Shown: positions 36,161 to 47,532 of the stretch, piece by piece
How the letters are laid out: every line of letters starts with the position of its first letter
Numbering within the stretch: the first letter of the stretch is position 1
Assembly: GCA_015680685.1 (NCBI GenBank)
Contig: MNCI01030304.1
Location: forward strand, 1,319,126 to 1,383,125
Source of the DNA: Gnetum montanum
Lineage: Eukaryota > Streptophyta > Gnetopsida > Gnetales > Gnetaceae
Length of the DNA: 64,000 nt
Direction of reading: 5' to 3'
Notes under the pieces: generated by a model
The model's database searches: none
Told to the model about the DNA's origin: nothing
What the model saw: only the letters and a program-made list of their open reading frames with translations
Made by a program: the position numbers and the translations under genes

Positions 36161-36855
36161 TTAGAGATGATAAAGATAGTTTTGAGTTACCTCAAATCAA
36201 TGCTGGGTGCTAAAAGATCTGAATTGTGGATTGTAGGTGCTTGTAGAAATGGAGGACACTTCCATTGACTTCTTACTCTTCTTTAGCAGTAGCCTTGATG
36301 TTCTAACCTTATTATGGGCCCTAACCTTATTATTTGGAGAAAAATATGCAAATCACTATTGTTGGTGTAGCCCTAGTCATCTCCCCTTAGTCTTCTATGC
36401 TTGAATGAGTGAAAAATGTGTTTTCATTTATATAATTACACTCAACAAGGGTTTTTAATGAAAACATAGATGTCTCCTTTGAAATATAGACATATCTTCT
36501 ATGAATAAAACCTATAGGTAGACATATCCTTTGAAAAGTATCCATCTTGGCTATGATTAATGAAAACATAGGTTGATGTCTCCTTTGAGAAATAGACATC
36601 TCTAGGTAGACATCTTCTTTGTCATGTAGATGTATCATGGAAGATGTCTTCAAGAAGATGTCTCAACATGATTGGGTTCAATAAGATAAGGCTCAAGAAT
36701 GGCTGCCAAAGATTATAGGATTAAAAGATATTCATAATGAATCAAAGACATACCTCAACTTACCTTTTTGCTAAAGAGAATGAAGGTATCTCGTGAGCTT
36801 GAGAGTGAGATCCCTCCTGTGAGGTTCTTACACAAACTTCTTCAATTTCCAAGGA
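36161..36855. other. Spacer of Cop-N with AGATGTCT motifs
   Basis: Between gag and the transposon-protein-like ORF. No gene is seen. The block 36460-36670 holds at least five AGATGTCT/AGACATCT-type motifs like those in the LTRs. The short minus frame at 36387-36653 simply reads through them. Confidence 0.5.
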
Positions 36856-38629
36856 CTAGCTTCCTTTCACAAAATTATATGAGAGAATTCTCTCACCATC
36901 ATCCTCTTTCCTTTTGATTCTCCATACTTTTTTAACTCCCTTATCTTTTTGAGTTATCCTCATTTTCTTATTGGCCTGCTCAGTTTCCATCCTAGACACA
37001 TTTTGATAAGACCAAGGAGTTTTGTAATATATCCAAGTGTTCATATGATAAAAATTTAAATTACAATTCCATTTCTTGTGTCCAAATGTACTATAGTAAA
37101 AACACCTAACCCTTCTGTTAAATTTGTCAAACCTTGAAATTACCCTTTGGTTACTTCTAGTTCTAGTAGTTACCTCAACTTTTGAAGTGGTATCTTATTC
37201 AAATGAGATTTTTGTGAACACTTATTCTTGTTGGTAGTATCCTAGTCCACTTTTATCATTTGAACTCCTTCCTTATCTAAGAACTATTTGAAGAGATTAT
37301 TTTCCTTTGACTAGCCTTTCATTTATAAGTTTTCTATCTATAAGTTCTTCCTTAGCCTATTCATAAGACAAGGTTAGTTTTTCATTCTCAACCCTTAGGT
37401 TTGAGAGTTCTTTAGTGAGATCTAAAATCTTGATATTTAGTGTAGAAATATCTTAATCCTTTGTTTTTAGTCACGTATCTAACTTTATACAAAGACTATG
37501 GAAAGACAATAGTTCCTTACATAAAATATCATACCTTTCTTCATCATTTTCAAATTAATCAATATCTAAGAGGCTAGCATTATTATCTATGAGGGACATA
37601 CAGATGAGATGTGAATATTTTGTATCACCATCCACTTCTTCACTTGGTTCTTCATCCTTTTCTAAAGGTTGGTCCTTTTCATATCCATACCATTGCTATC
37701 TTTCCATTGCAACTTGCCATTGATAAGACATTCAAAGGCTACATGACCTCTTCCACCACATACCCAACATTCTATCGAAAAAGAATTAAAATTAGAGTTT
37801 GAAAAATCCTTACCTCTAACCTTACATTTGGTGTTGGATTGGTTGGATCCTTGTTGATTAAAGCTCTTGCCCCTATTTGCTAGCAACCTTTGAATCCTTC
37901 TTGATAGAAGTGCAATTTCTTCTTCATTGTTCATTTCTTGCATATCTAAGTCATTCTCTTTGAATGCTAATTTCAAGGCAACGGGATCTTATTTTATTGC
38001 TCCTTCTCTTATGAGATTCATTTCATAAGCTATAAGAGCACTTTGAAGTTCTTCAAATTTTAAGACCAAAAAATCTCTAATCTCTTCCATAGTTGTAACT
38101 TTAGGTCTAAATTCAAGTTGTATTATTCTAATCATTTTAATGATTACATCACTTTAAATAAAATCCTTACCTATACCTCCAAGTGCTAAAACTAGATCAT
38201 TTGCCCTAGAGAAGTAATCTTTTATCTTCTCACCTTCTTTCATTCTAAGTTTGTTATATTCACTTTGAAAAACTAAGAGTTTTGATTGTTTAACTATGGA
38301 TGTGCCTCATAGGTAGCTTCTAAGGTTTCCGAGATTTCCTTAGCAATTCTATAGCCAACTATCTTATTAAATTCATACTTATTTAAAGCACATTATAAAC
38401 AATGTCTTTATTTGGAATTGTACATAAACTTATCTCTTTCTTCTGATGTCCACTTGCTCCATGGTTTGATGTCCTTTGTTGCACTATTGATAGGTGGTGT
38501 ATAACCTTTAAGGATGGACTCCTCAACCTCAAACTTCATTAACTCAAAGAAGCCTTGCATCATCACCTTTCAATAAGTAAAATCGAACCTATCAAACATT
38601 GGTGGCTTTATGTAGGATGTCTCATCCAT
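36856..38629 (-). pseudogene. Gag remnant of Cop-N
   Basis: The minus strand starts at 38629 with MDETSYIKPPMFDRFDF, followed within the first 75 residues by GYTPPINSATKDIKPWSKW and a degraded RDKFMYNSK: the N-terminal pattern of copia gag. After many stops, the frame 37662-37976 carries a zinc knuckle CWVCGGRGHVAFEC (CX2CX4HX4C). A second knuckle-like CFYYSTFGHKKWNC (second Cys replaced by Tyr) lies near 37060-37110, followed by a Lys-rich tail at 36856-37044. Two knuckles suggest a SIRE-type long gag. Confidence 0.75.
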
Positions 38630-38668
38630 GGTTCACTCTTGAAAGTTGATATTAAGTGTAAGAGTATT

Positions 38669-38682
38669 GGGCTTCAATACCA
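38669..38682 (-). other. iMet-type primer binding site, Cop-N
   Basis: The minus strand reads TGGTATTGAAGCCC, related to the TGGTATCAGAGCC initiator tRNA-Met site used by copia elements. It lies two bases inside the right LTR. Confidence 0.7.
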
Positions 38683-38684
38683 CT

Positions 38685-39754
38685 TGAGGATCAAGAACTT
38701 AGAATGAGGGTTGAATAAGTTTCCTAATTTGAAGTCAAACCTATCATACAAAACACACCAAAAATTATGTGGTTCTCTAACTTGGGTAGTTCACACTCAA
38801 AGGGTAGATTCCTTGCATACCTTTGGACTTCGTTTCTTCCAAAATGTGGTTTAGAGGACATCACAACCTTTACAAAATTTGAGCTTTGCTACAGAGAGTT
38901 TTTTCATTGCGAGATCTCTTAACCCTGTAAGGTCCCAACAAGCTCAAAATGTGATCTACAAGATCCCACAACTTGTACAAAACTTGAGCTCTTCTCCAGA
39001 GTGTTTTGACACTTCAAAACCACTCAATCCCATAGGATCCCAACAAGCTCAATATGGATGCCTTCTTGCACAAAGCACATCAACCCTATAGGGCAATAAA
39101 GAAAGAGAAAGAAAAATAAGGAATAAGTGTAACTCAAATTACAAGTTCTTGTACTTTGAAGCATAATACTACAAACAATCAAGAAAATTATGTGACAATG
39201 AAGTACACAAGTACAACAACATAAAATAGACAATGATTGCTTTGATGTTAACTTCTCATCATCATTCTCAAGAATTTGGCTTCTTCTTATAACATTGGAG
39301 TTTTTGAAAACTCCTCAAAATTCATGCAACAACTACCCAACAACTAGTATAGACATCTCCTTTGAAGTTGGAATGTCTACCTAAGTTCTACCTCAATTAT
39401 GAGAGACATCTCCTTAAATAATGGGAAGTCTCTTAGGATATGTCTACTCTGCAATGGAGATGTCTCCTAAAAATAGTAAATGTATCCTCAACTTTTGGTT
39501 CCTGATATTCTAAGTCTTCCTTCCATCAATTTTCTTTCTTTCCAAACCTTGAATCTTTTTCATTTAACTCATAGCCTTTTTTTTTCATTCATATTTGTCC
39601 ATGCTCTCATCTTGCGTATGTAATCTCCATTTTGGCATCTCGTTGTATATTTCATTTTCTTGAGTTCTTAATCATGTCTTGCAAGATTAACATACACACA
39701 AAAAAACTATGTTCTCCATTTTTCTTAAGATTTGGACATACCAAAAGGTCAACA
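38685..39754 (-). repeat. Cop-N 5' LTR
   Basis: It starts TGAGGATCAAGAAC and ends GGTCAACA on the plus strand. It aligns with the split left LTR and, inverted, with 22426-23440. Near 38755-38790 it shows the sequence as it was before Ty3-B entered the other LTR. AGATGTCT-type motifs cluster at 39350-39480. Confidence 0.85.
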
Positions 39755-40304
39755 CCTACCATTTTCTAAATTGGGATGGGTATTTTCAAAAATGTCCACA
39801 TCTATACAGCTCTTCTTTGATCTTGGGAAGACATCTGTGCATCAATCAAACTCTCTCACCAGACATATCCTATTTTTGTGAGATGTCTCTTCCTAGGCCA
39901 AGACGTCTTCACTTCTGGCAAGATATCTTGCTTAAGATGTCTCATGCTTATGTGAGATGTCTTATCTAAGATGTCTCACCTAAGATGTCCTCTTCTCTAT
40001 TGAGATGTCTTGCTCAAGATGGTAGTCTAAATAGTGAGATGTCTCTTCTAATCTCCAAAAGTCTCCAATCACTCCTAGGCTTCAACCAAGACATCTTATA
40101 GTCCTATAAGATATCTCTCTAGTGTTTGAAACCTACAAAACACACATGTAGGAAAGAACAGTGAGATCGGAAGAAGTGTCCCTACACCAGCATATAAACC
40201 TTTAATACTTCTAGTATGAATATTCTCATCTTATAGTAGAAGTACATTGAAGTATTCTTGAAGGAGAAATTATAGTGGAACAAATCAAAATAACTACTTT
40301 TAGC
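39755..40304. repeat. AGATGTCT-rich block, no gene
   Basis: The stretch 39805-40130 holds about ten AGATGTCT or AGACATCT-type motifs, more than any other part of the window. It abuts the Cop-N LTR and may be part of a further LTR of a related element, but the ends are not clear. An 11-base string equal to the start of a common sequencing adapter lies at 40165. Confidence 0.5.
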
Positions 40305-41245
40305 TCTAGGATTTAATGGTTTTGCTATCAAATTTTTTAAGAAGCACTGGGACATTGTTGGAGATGATCTTTTTTAAGTTGTGTAAGAAACTATTAAAAA
40401 TGTTTCTCTCAATAAAAATATTAGTAAAGGTATGATTCATTTTCTTCCTAAGAATGGAGACCTTTAACATATTAGTAATTGAATACCTATTACTCTTCTT
40501 AACAACACCTATAAAAGTTTAGTTAAATGCATAGCTTGTCAAATTTAAAAGGTTATACAAGATATCATGAAACCTAAGAAAATAGGTTTTGTTAAAGGCA
40601 AACCTATTTTAAATAATACTATTACAACTTGGAAGAGAATGAAATGGGCTTCTCATACTAGCCAGGACATTTCTTTTATTAAGTTAGGTTATGCAAGAGC
40701 TTAAGACAAGATTGAATGGAATTTCATTACTTCTTGCTTTTATAAAGTGTAATTTGGTGATTATTTTATTTGTGTTTTTTGTACCTTGCTCACTGATGAT
40801 AATGCTTAAGCTACTACAAATTTTGACTTAAGTTCCTCCTTTTCTCTTTAGCAATCAATTCATCAAGGTTATCCTATAGCTTCCTTTTTTAAATTATTAC
40901 TGCAAACTTTCTTTCACAATATAATCTATAAAGGAATATCATTAAGAAAATTTGAATTAATGATCAAGATATGCAATTGCTTAACATACACTTTGTAGAT
41001 AATTATTTTTTTATAATCAACAATTCTTTGTAACATATCAACATTCTTTTAGCTAGAGTGAAAGATTATAGCATTTTATATGGCTCTCATATCAATTTTT
41101 TAAAAAAATGTTGTTTCTTATAATAAAAATATTGATGAATGAGTTACTCTCAAGTCTTGGAAAATCTTGAAAAAATATTTTATCTTCAAAATTTTAAAAT
41201 TACCTTTTTCTTTTAAACTAAATCTTACTATTTTGTGGAATTGTA

Positions 41246-42648
41246 TGGTTGAAAGAATTGTTTAAGAAAATTTTGAAGGATGGAGAAATGCCCAGCAATT
41301 GGAAAAAAAAAGCTTTATTATTCCTATGTATAAAAACAAAGGAGACATACAAGATTTTGCAAACTATAGAGGGATCAAGCTAATGAGCCATACAATGAAG
41401 CTTTGGGAGAGAGTCACAAAGCACCATTTTAGACTTGAATCAATAGTCTCAAAAAATCAATTTGAATTTATGCCAGGCAAATTTACTATAGAGGTTATTT
41501 TTTTAATATGACAACTAATGGAGAAATTCATAAAACATAAAAAAAATCTATATATGACCTTCATTGATTTAGAAAAAACATATGATAAAGCTCCTAGAAC
41601 TATAATTTGGCAAGCCCTATAAATAAAAAATATCCCTAATAAATATATTAAGTGAATCAAGACATGTATGAAGGATCCACCACTAAAATTAGAACAACTT
41701 GTGGAATAACATTTGATTTTTTACTTACAATAGGTCTACATCAAGAGTCTGCACTTAGCTCATACTTATATGTTATTATTATGGATAATTTAACAAAGGA
41801 AATACAAGATGAAATCCCTTGGTCTATGTTATTTGCTGATGATATTGTGTTAGTGGATACATCTCAATGAAATATTGCTACTAAAATAGAGAAGTGGAGA
41901 CATGCTCTAGAATTAAAAGGCTTAAAGATCAATAGAAGTAACACAGAATATATGACATGCAATTTTAATGATAGCTTAAACAATGATAACATAGAAGTAA
42001 CTATTCAAGGTAAAAAAAAATGTCTCTTGCTACAAATAGTTTCATTACCTAGGATTAATCCTCCAATCAGATGGTGAAATTGATACAAATATCAAACATA
42101 GAATTGAGGCAAGATGGTCAAAATGGAGATAGGCTAGTGGTGTTCTATGTGATAAAATAATACCAATAAAATTAAAGAGAAAATTTTACAAGACAAAAAT
42201 TAGCCCTACTATCTTATATGATGCTAAATATTTGACAGTACAAAGAAAGCATGAATAACAAATCAATGTGGTAGAAATGTGAATGCTTCAATGGATATTG
42301 AATATTACTAGAAGAGATAAACTACATAATATAGACATCAAAGGAAAACTTGGAGTGGCTTCTATTTCAAATAAGCTACAAGAATGGTCAACTTAGATGG
42401 TTTGGACATGGGCAAAGAAGATCAGACAATGAATCTATATGCAAAGGTTGCTACATCACTATTCCAAGAAAGCCACCAAAAGAAAGACCAAAAAAGGTAT
42501 ACGAAAAATGATCAAAGATGATTTGAAAAACTACAAATAAGCAAATATCTAGCTCTTCATGGAGATGAATGGTGAAAAAGAACTCATGTAGTTAACCCCA
42601 TTTTACTGTAACATGGCTAGGACGATGATGATGATAATGATGATGATG
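41246..42648 (+). mobile_element. RTE-type LINE fragment
   Basis: The frame opens at 41246 with WLKELFKKILKDGEMPSNW, followed by IIPMYKNKGDIQDFANYRGIKLMSHTMKLWE (41320-41410), FIDLEKTYDKAPRTIIW (41560-41615), GLHQESALSSYLY (41732) and MLFADDIVLVD (41826). This is the plant RTE RT with the FADD catalytic box. It ends in a (GAT)n-like tail at 42624-42648, typical of RTE. The flanks TGGTTGAAAGAATTG (41246) and TGGTTGCCAAAATTG (42649) agree at 12 of 15 positions, a likely target duplication. It is 5' truncated and has several stops. Confidence 0.8.
42624..42648 (+). repeat. GAT-repeat tail of the RTE fragment
   Basis: GATGATGATGATAATGATGATG-type repeat at the 3' end of the RTE relic. RTE elements end in short tandem repeats instead of polyA. 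Confidence 0.75.
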
Positions 42649-44030
42649 TGGTTGCCAAAATTGAAAAGAAAAACTTGATAAATGAAAAAGAAAAAAAGCT
42701 TCCCTTTTTTAGTTATTAAACAGATACTACAATCAACTCATGTTTATTACTCTAGTTATTGAGCTCCTCCTAAAACTTCTTATGATAAAATTGATTGTAT
42801 TATCTATTGGTGTTTTTGGTGTGCTAAGTAACATAGAAAAGGCTATTCCAGAGTTTCTTGGGATATTTGCACTAGCAGCAAGAAAGATGAAGAGTTTGGC
42901 CTCATTAATTGTTATAATCAAGGCATTTCTCTTGCAGCAAAATGAATTGCAAAGTGCATTAATGAAGATGATGTTTAGATCTTTTTTTTAAGAAATATAA
43001 TTGATGCAAACTTAGTAAGTATTAGAATTAAAATCATATTAGAGTTCTAGAATATATGTTTAAGCAAATTAATCCATGGTAGCTTTCTTTTACTAAAGGA
43101 TCTTGGGCTCCTAACTCATCTAGGTTGTGCACCACTTGGATCAAGTTTGGTATTAGTGCACTTTCCTATCTACGTATGCATGATAGATGTATTACATAGA
43201 AAGAGGTTGTAGCCTCTATGGTTTGAATAGAAAAGAGAAGAAAAAATCTTGAAAATTCATTTCCAAGTATGAGAATTTATTTAAAGTCACCAATAGTTTG
43301 CATTATGCTTATCTAGATAATTTTTAAAAGGATGACATATATGTTTTTCCTTTTTAACTCCAAAGTTATATACGAGGTTATTACTAAGATTCATTTTATT
43401 CATAACAAATTCAATAAGGCCTATAATATGCAATTATCATCATAATTTTGGAAGGAGAAAATGAAAAATATTTGGAGTGCTCCTATCTTTCCTAAAATTC
43501 ATATTTTTTTGTGATGTCACATTTATCAAGGTCTTCCTATCAACATTCATCTTAAACATATAACAAGTGTTTCTCCTTAATGTTATTTAGAATTTATAAC
43601 AACTTTCAACCAAGCATCAATGACATCATTCTTCTTGATCAACCTACTCTATCTACTCAATTTCTTTACATTTGGAATTGTCTTTGACCACTTGTCATTA
43701 ACTCTTTTTATAAACTTCAATTTGTAATTATTTTCTAGCACCAAGAGCATAACTATGACCTCAATGCAAGAGTTAAATATTGAATTCTCAAAGATATTTT
43801 TTCATTATTTCTATTTATTAGATTCAATAGCAAAAAAGGTTTAAGTGAAAGCTGAACAATTAATTTATTTTTTTAAAAGTAATTTATTTTTATTTTGGAG
43901 GCTCAAATATGGGAAACATTCTTATTTTATTAATATTTGTTCATTATTTCTAATTGATGTGTTTTTTGTATTTAAAGAGAATTTTTTCCTCCTTACAAAA
44001 AACCTTTTAGTAAGAAGTCAAAATTCATAA

Positions 44031-44747
44031 GCACACTTAGCCAGAGGAGAGGGGAGGTTTTTTAGGTTTGGGGTACACTTTTTAAGATTAGATGTAAGAA
44101 TGTAAACCAAGATTTTCTAAGATTATTTGTAAAGATGTAAACCTCAAAAAGCCTCTCTAAAATTTTTGACCTTTTCTTTTAAAATCTCTTTTCATTAACT
44201 TGATGTAGTTAGAATTTTTTAAATATTATTAACTAGCATTTTTGTGGTTAAGGATCACATTAAAAGTCACCTTAGGAAATTTGTAGCTTGGTTTTTATTT
44301 AGAGGATGGAAGACAGAGAAATGTTTGCACAAAGATTGTTACATAAAGGTCTACATAATGGAGACAGAGTAAAGAGGCTTGTTTATAGAAAAAGTTTTTT
44401 GATTTATGACATATTTGAGAAGAAAATCATGCAAAATACAAAAAAGATAGACAAATATGTTCACTAAAATAGTTCTTTGATTGTAATTAATGATATGGTT
44501 GACAACTAGTAACATTCATAGATGGCTTTTTCCTTGGCATGCATGGATACAGTGGCATTGTTATTGTTGATGTGGTCATGATATCATGACTAATAAGTGG
44601 TTACATTATTGAAGTTTGGAATGTATCGATACAATGTTATTGCTATCCTCAAAAAGCATATCGAATCTTTTGTTATCAGATACAGTCATGGTTGATAAAA
44701 AGGAGAAATCATTATGAGGATTGTGATGATATGATAGAAACTAATAC

Positions 44748-44780
<33 letters not shown>

Positions 44781-44869
44781 CATTAAGAAGAACATGATCT
44801 AGTAGTATAAATGGAAAGATGCATTTCAATCAATTGAATGATGTGTGTTGACAAGTTTGAATCAGTGGA
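44031..44869. other. No gene seen; AT microsatellite at 44750-44779
   Basis: AT-rich sequence without a supported frame. A (TA)n run of about 28 bases lies at 44750-44779, just upstream of the LOG pseudogene. Confidence 0.6.
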
Positions 44870-45760
44870 ATGACAAGAATTTGTGTTTTTTGTGGAAGTC
44901 AGTTAGGCAACCATAATAGATTTGAACATGTTGCAAAAAAACTTGGATTAGAAATGGTAATGTTAGTTGTTACTAATTTTCAAGGTATGTATAAAAAATA
45001 TATATGTTTTTATTTATTTAACTTAGTGGTTTTGGTACGAAGGTTGGAAGAAATATTGAATTAATATATGGCAGAGGAAGCATTGGGCTAACGGATGTTG
45101 TAGCTAACACTTTTTTTAGTAGGGGAGGAAATGTTCTTGGATAAGCTTATGACTTTAGATTCTTATTAAGGTATTTTTCTCATGAATTATTAGTTGATTA
45201 TTGTTTGTATCTTGAATAATATAGTGCTACCCAAATTTCTTACATCTGAGCAAGTACTATTTTAGTAACAACAATCTTTTGTTAGTGTAGTGTACTTGTA
45301 CATATCATACTGATAGTTTAAGTATTTTCTTGTGATTTTTACTACACATAAATCATTGGTAAAACAATCAACAATGTTCATATTGTTAACACTATGCACA
45401 AGAGGAAAGCAATGATGATAGAGTATTCAAATACCTTTATTGGTTTACCATGTAGTTAGCTATATTTGTATTTCGTTTTGTAATATTTAATGTATTCTTT
45501 TGTAGTAGAAATAATTTTATTTTCTTATTACTAGGTGGTTTTGGGATCATGGAAGAGGTTATGAAGGTTATTAGTTGAAGACAACTTGGAATTCATAACC
45601 AACGAATATGTTTGATGATGCTGTAACACTAGGCATAAGTTATTATGATTAATGTGAAAAAGAAATTAAGAATTTTTCTTTAGTTTTAGGTTGGATTGTT
45701 AAATGTTGAAGGATATTATGAATTTCTATGGACATTTTTAGATCATGTAGTGAATGCTAG
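44870..45760 (+). pseudogene. LONELY GUY (LOG)-type cytokinin riboside monophosphate phosphoribohydrolase
   Basis: LOG removes ribose phosphate from cytokinin nucleotides to give the active base, in the cytosol. Four exon-like blocks appear in order: 44870-44980 (MTRICVFCGSQLGNHNRF, AKKLGLEMV), about 45045-45143 (RNIELIYGRGSIGLTDVVA, FFSRGGNVLG then stop), 45534-45604 (GGFGIMEEVMKVIS, stop, RQLGIHN) and 45689-45760 (VGLLNVEGYYEFL). Each of the last two follows a good AG acceptor at the place known LOG genes have introns. Defects: the PGGYGTLEE catalytic motif reads LGGFGIMEE (Thr to Ile), the Trp of VITWAQ is a stop, and the FIALP exon is not seen. Clearly a dead gene. Confidence 0.85.
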
Positions 45761-46342
45761 TTTTATTAGTAGTTAATATCATAATATTTTTTTTGCAAAG
45801 ACTTGTCCAAGAAAGTTAATCAGTAAGCTTTTAATATGGAAATAGTACTGACAAATTGCATATATTTTTGTTTTCTTTTTTCTAAATTTTGGTCAGTCTA
45901 ATAAGTAATGCATCTCATAAAATTTTCCAAAAATGAACAGAGAATAGCTTGGATTTAAAGAAAATATTTCAGTTGAAGAAAATTGTGGCTAGATCATGTG
46001 TCAACCAAAGCATTCACCATATTTACTAGAAACTAGATTGGAACCATCTAATCCAAGTGCAAGCTAGGCTCTTGCGTTGGTGTAACCTAATGACTATAAG
46101 TAGCTATGAATGTACCTTAAATATATTACCAAAAGGAAATAATCATTCATAAGGAAAAGTGATTGTTTTCTCAGTAGTTGGAGTCATTATATTATTGCTA
46201 ACGTAAAGACCTATGTATATTTATTAGTTTGAAAATTTGTTTCACAAATGGATTTTTGAATTGCTGCATGTAGGGTTTTCGAACTCAAACATAGTTTTTT
46301 CATTCAATTAGGTACAGGTGAATAGGGAATTCAAAGAAATAC

Positions 46343-46609
46343 TTGGGAAAAACCAAAGGCCAAAATTTTGTGAAAATTATAATGAATCCCACTAACTTGG
46401 AAGGATACTCCAAGAAAGCAATTTTAAATGATGATGTAAAGATTTTTTTCAACAAAGTTTCCTATTGGCCACACTACAGTCGCATCACCAAAACTGCCAA
46501 TGATGACATCATGTTATTCTATCTTTCCAAACTCATTGGTCATGCCGGTAGTAGATTTGGGTCTATAATTAACAAAAATGCCATGCCCTTGCAATACCAC
46601 CTTTATTAA
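46343..46609 (+). pseudogene. TAA1/TAR-type tryptophan aminotransferase exon
   Basis: TAA1/TAR enzymes make indole-3-pyruvate from tryptophan, the first step of auxin synthesis. The frame has GQNFVKIIMNPTNLEGYSKKA, aligned with the IEIVTSPNNPDG region, then KVSYWPHYSRITKTANDDIMLF, then YLSKLIGHAGSRFGSII, matching the YYWPHFTPI ... DIMLFT.SK.TGHAGSR.GWA hallmark with the PLP-binding Lys in SK. The Pro-Asn-Asn-Pro-Asp-Gly loop is altered to NPTNLEG, and GWA to GSI. No other TAR exon was recognised, and a stop follows at 46607, so I read this as an isolated exon or pseudogene. Confidence 0.75.
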
Positions 46610-46965
46610 TGCGATTATAATGCTTTTAGGTTACCTTGTTCTAGTATTTTTTTTTCACAATGATAACATGACATATATTGCTTAAATAATGTAGATTGGA
46701 ACTTGTAAAAGGCAAGCATAAGTATTATGAATAGAAGATAATCATAAAGAGAAAGGGCAACTCATTTTATTAACATTACAAGACACAATATATGCTAAAG
46801 TTTATGGATCTTCATCATAATCAGAATCTCCATCATAAGGACTTGCCAACAACACTTGATGAAGTGGATGATGCAGATCTTCCAATGTTAGTCCACAATT
46901 AAGTTGAATATTCAAGATGTGTAAATCATCCATCAAAGGTGAGCCTGAACATTATTTTTCAAAAA

Positions 46966-47532
46966 TTAACTTCTATCCCACTTGTTTGTTGTATACACTA
47001 CTTGATAGAAAGCAAATCCTGATGGACTGCAATCGACAAGTCGTCTTTCTATAGTAGCAAATAGATAATAACTCATGCTTGTCCAACCAAACCTATTTGT
47101 GTATACATTTTTTACTCTGGGATTTTTATAGAAGAAATAATCACTATGATTTAAACCTTCAAAAAAAGACAAAGAATTTTCTATCATCACATATGAATTA
47201 TGACCAAAATATTTTCACCATTCAAACCATGCATTGTTGAGTATATTAAATGGATCAATCTTGATTTCATAACAGAAACATGAATTTCCAAATTTGTAAA
47301 ATGGCCACAACCACCAATTATTTGCAACATTGCTCATGTTCTGAATTAGAACATATACTTTGTGGTAATAATTTCTTGATGAATTGATTTGCTCATCCTT
47401 ATATATTGCATTCTGCTTATGCAACCTAGATTCATAGACAAAGTTTCTAAAAGTAGCTCCATATCGTTGAAAATGAGCTTCCATTGCAACTAGTGGCATG
47501 CATTCATCTAGATATCTAGTGTCATAGTTCAT
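46966..47532 (-). pseudogene. Unidentified gene remnant, two frames
   Basis: Two consecutive minus frames, 47215-47532 (MNYDTRYLDECMPLVAMEAHF, then Tyr/Asn/Trp-rich text ending WFEW) and 46966-47190 (ending TIERRLVDCSPSGFAFYQVVYTTNKWD), look like one protein broken by a single stop near 47212. The composition is that of a real globular protein (even use of Cys, Trp, Tyr, charged residues) and unlike the AT-run frames around it. I do not recognise the family. It is not a retrotransposon domain that I know. It lies between TAR and the response regulator on the opposite strand. Confidence 0.45.

Larger units (their letters stand above)
23942..39754 (-). mobile_element. Cop-N: copia-type element with gag but no recognisable pol
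   Basis: LTR copies lie at 23942-34309 (split by Ty3-B) and 38685-39754. On the minus strand the order is right LTR, primer site TGGTATTGAAGCCC, gag (36856-38629), a plant transposon-protein-like ORF (34660-36160), purine tract and left LTR. After removing Ty3-B the element is about 6.5 kb. No protease, integrase or RT motif was seen, so it would depend on another element's enzymes. A matching target duplication was not found (ATTCT left, CCTAC right), so the outer ends have changed or were rearranged. Confidence 0.75.
40305..44030 (+). mobile_element. L1-type LINE relic, interrupted by an RTE fragment
   Basis: The RT part begins at 40305 (LGFNGFAIKFFKKHWDIVG, the GPDGF-like start), continues through an NWRPISLLNTTYK-like stretch near 40480 and a QGYPIASF motif near 40866, and reaches 41245. 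It resumes at 42649 with a KIEKK...KKLPF stretch, a WCFWCAK-like segment near 42800 and a decayed zinc-knuckle (zf-RVT) region WKLKCPPKIHFF-like near 43460-43520. The catalytic YADD box is not intact. The tail to 44030 is T-rich without a clear polyA. Many stops: an old, inactive copy. Confidence 0.7.

Noticed and set aside
40160-40190. AGATCGGAAGA, equal to the start of a common sequencing adapter
   Set aside because: The match ends after 11 bases and the following sequence is similar to other parts of the Cop-N family (a GGGCTACACC-like string near 36360, on the other strand). Adapter carry-over is not needed, though read coverage could settle it.
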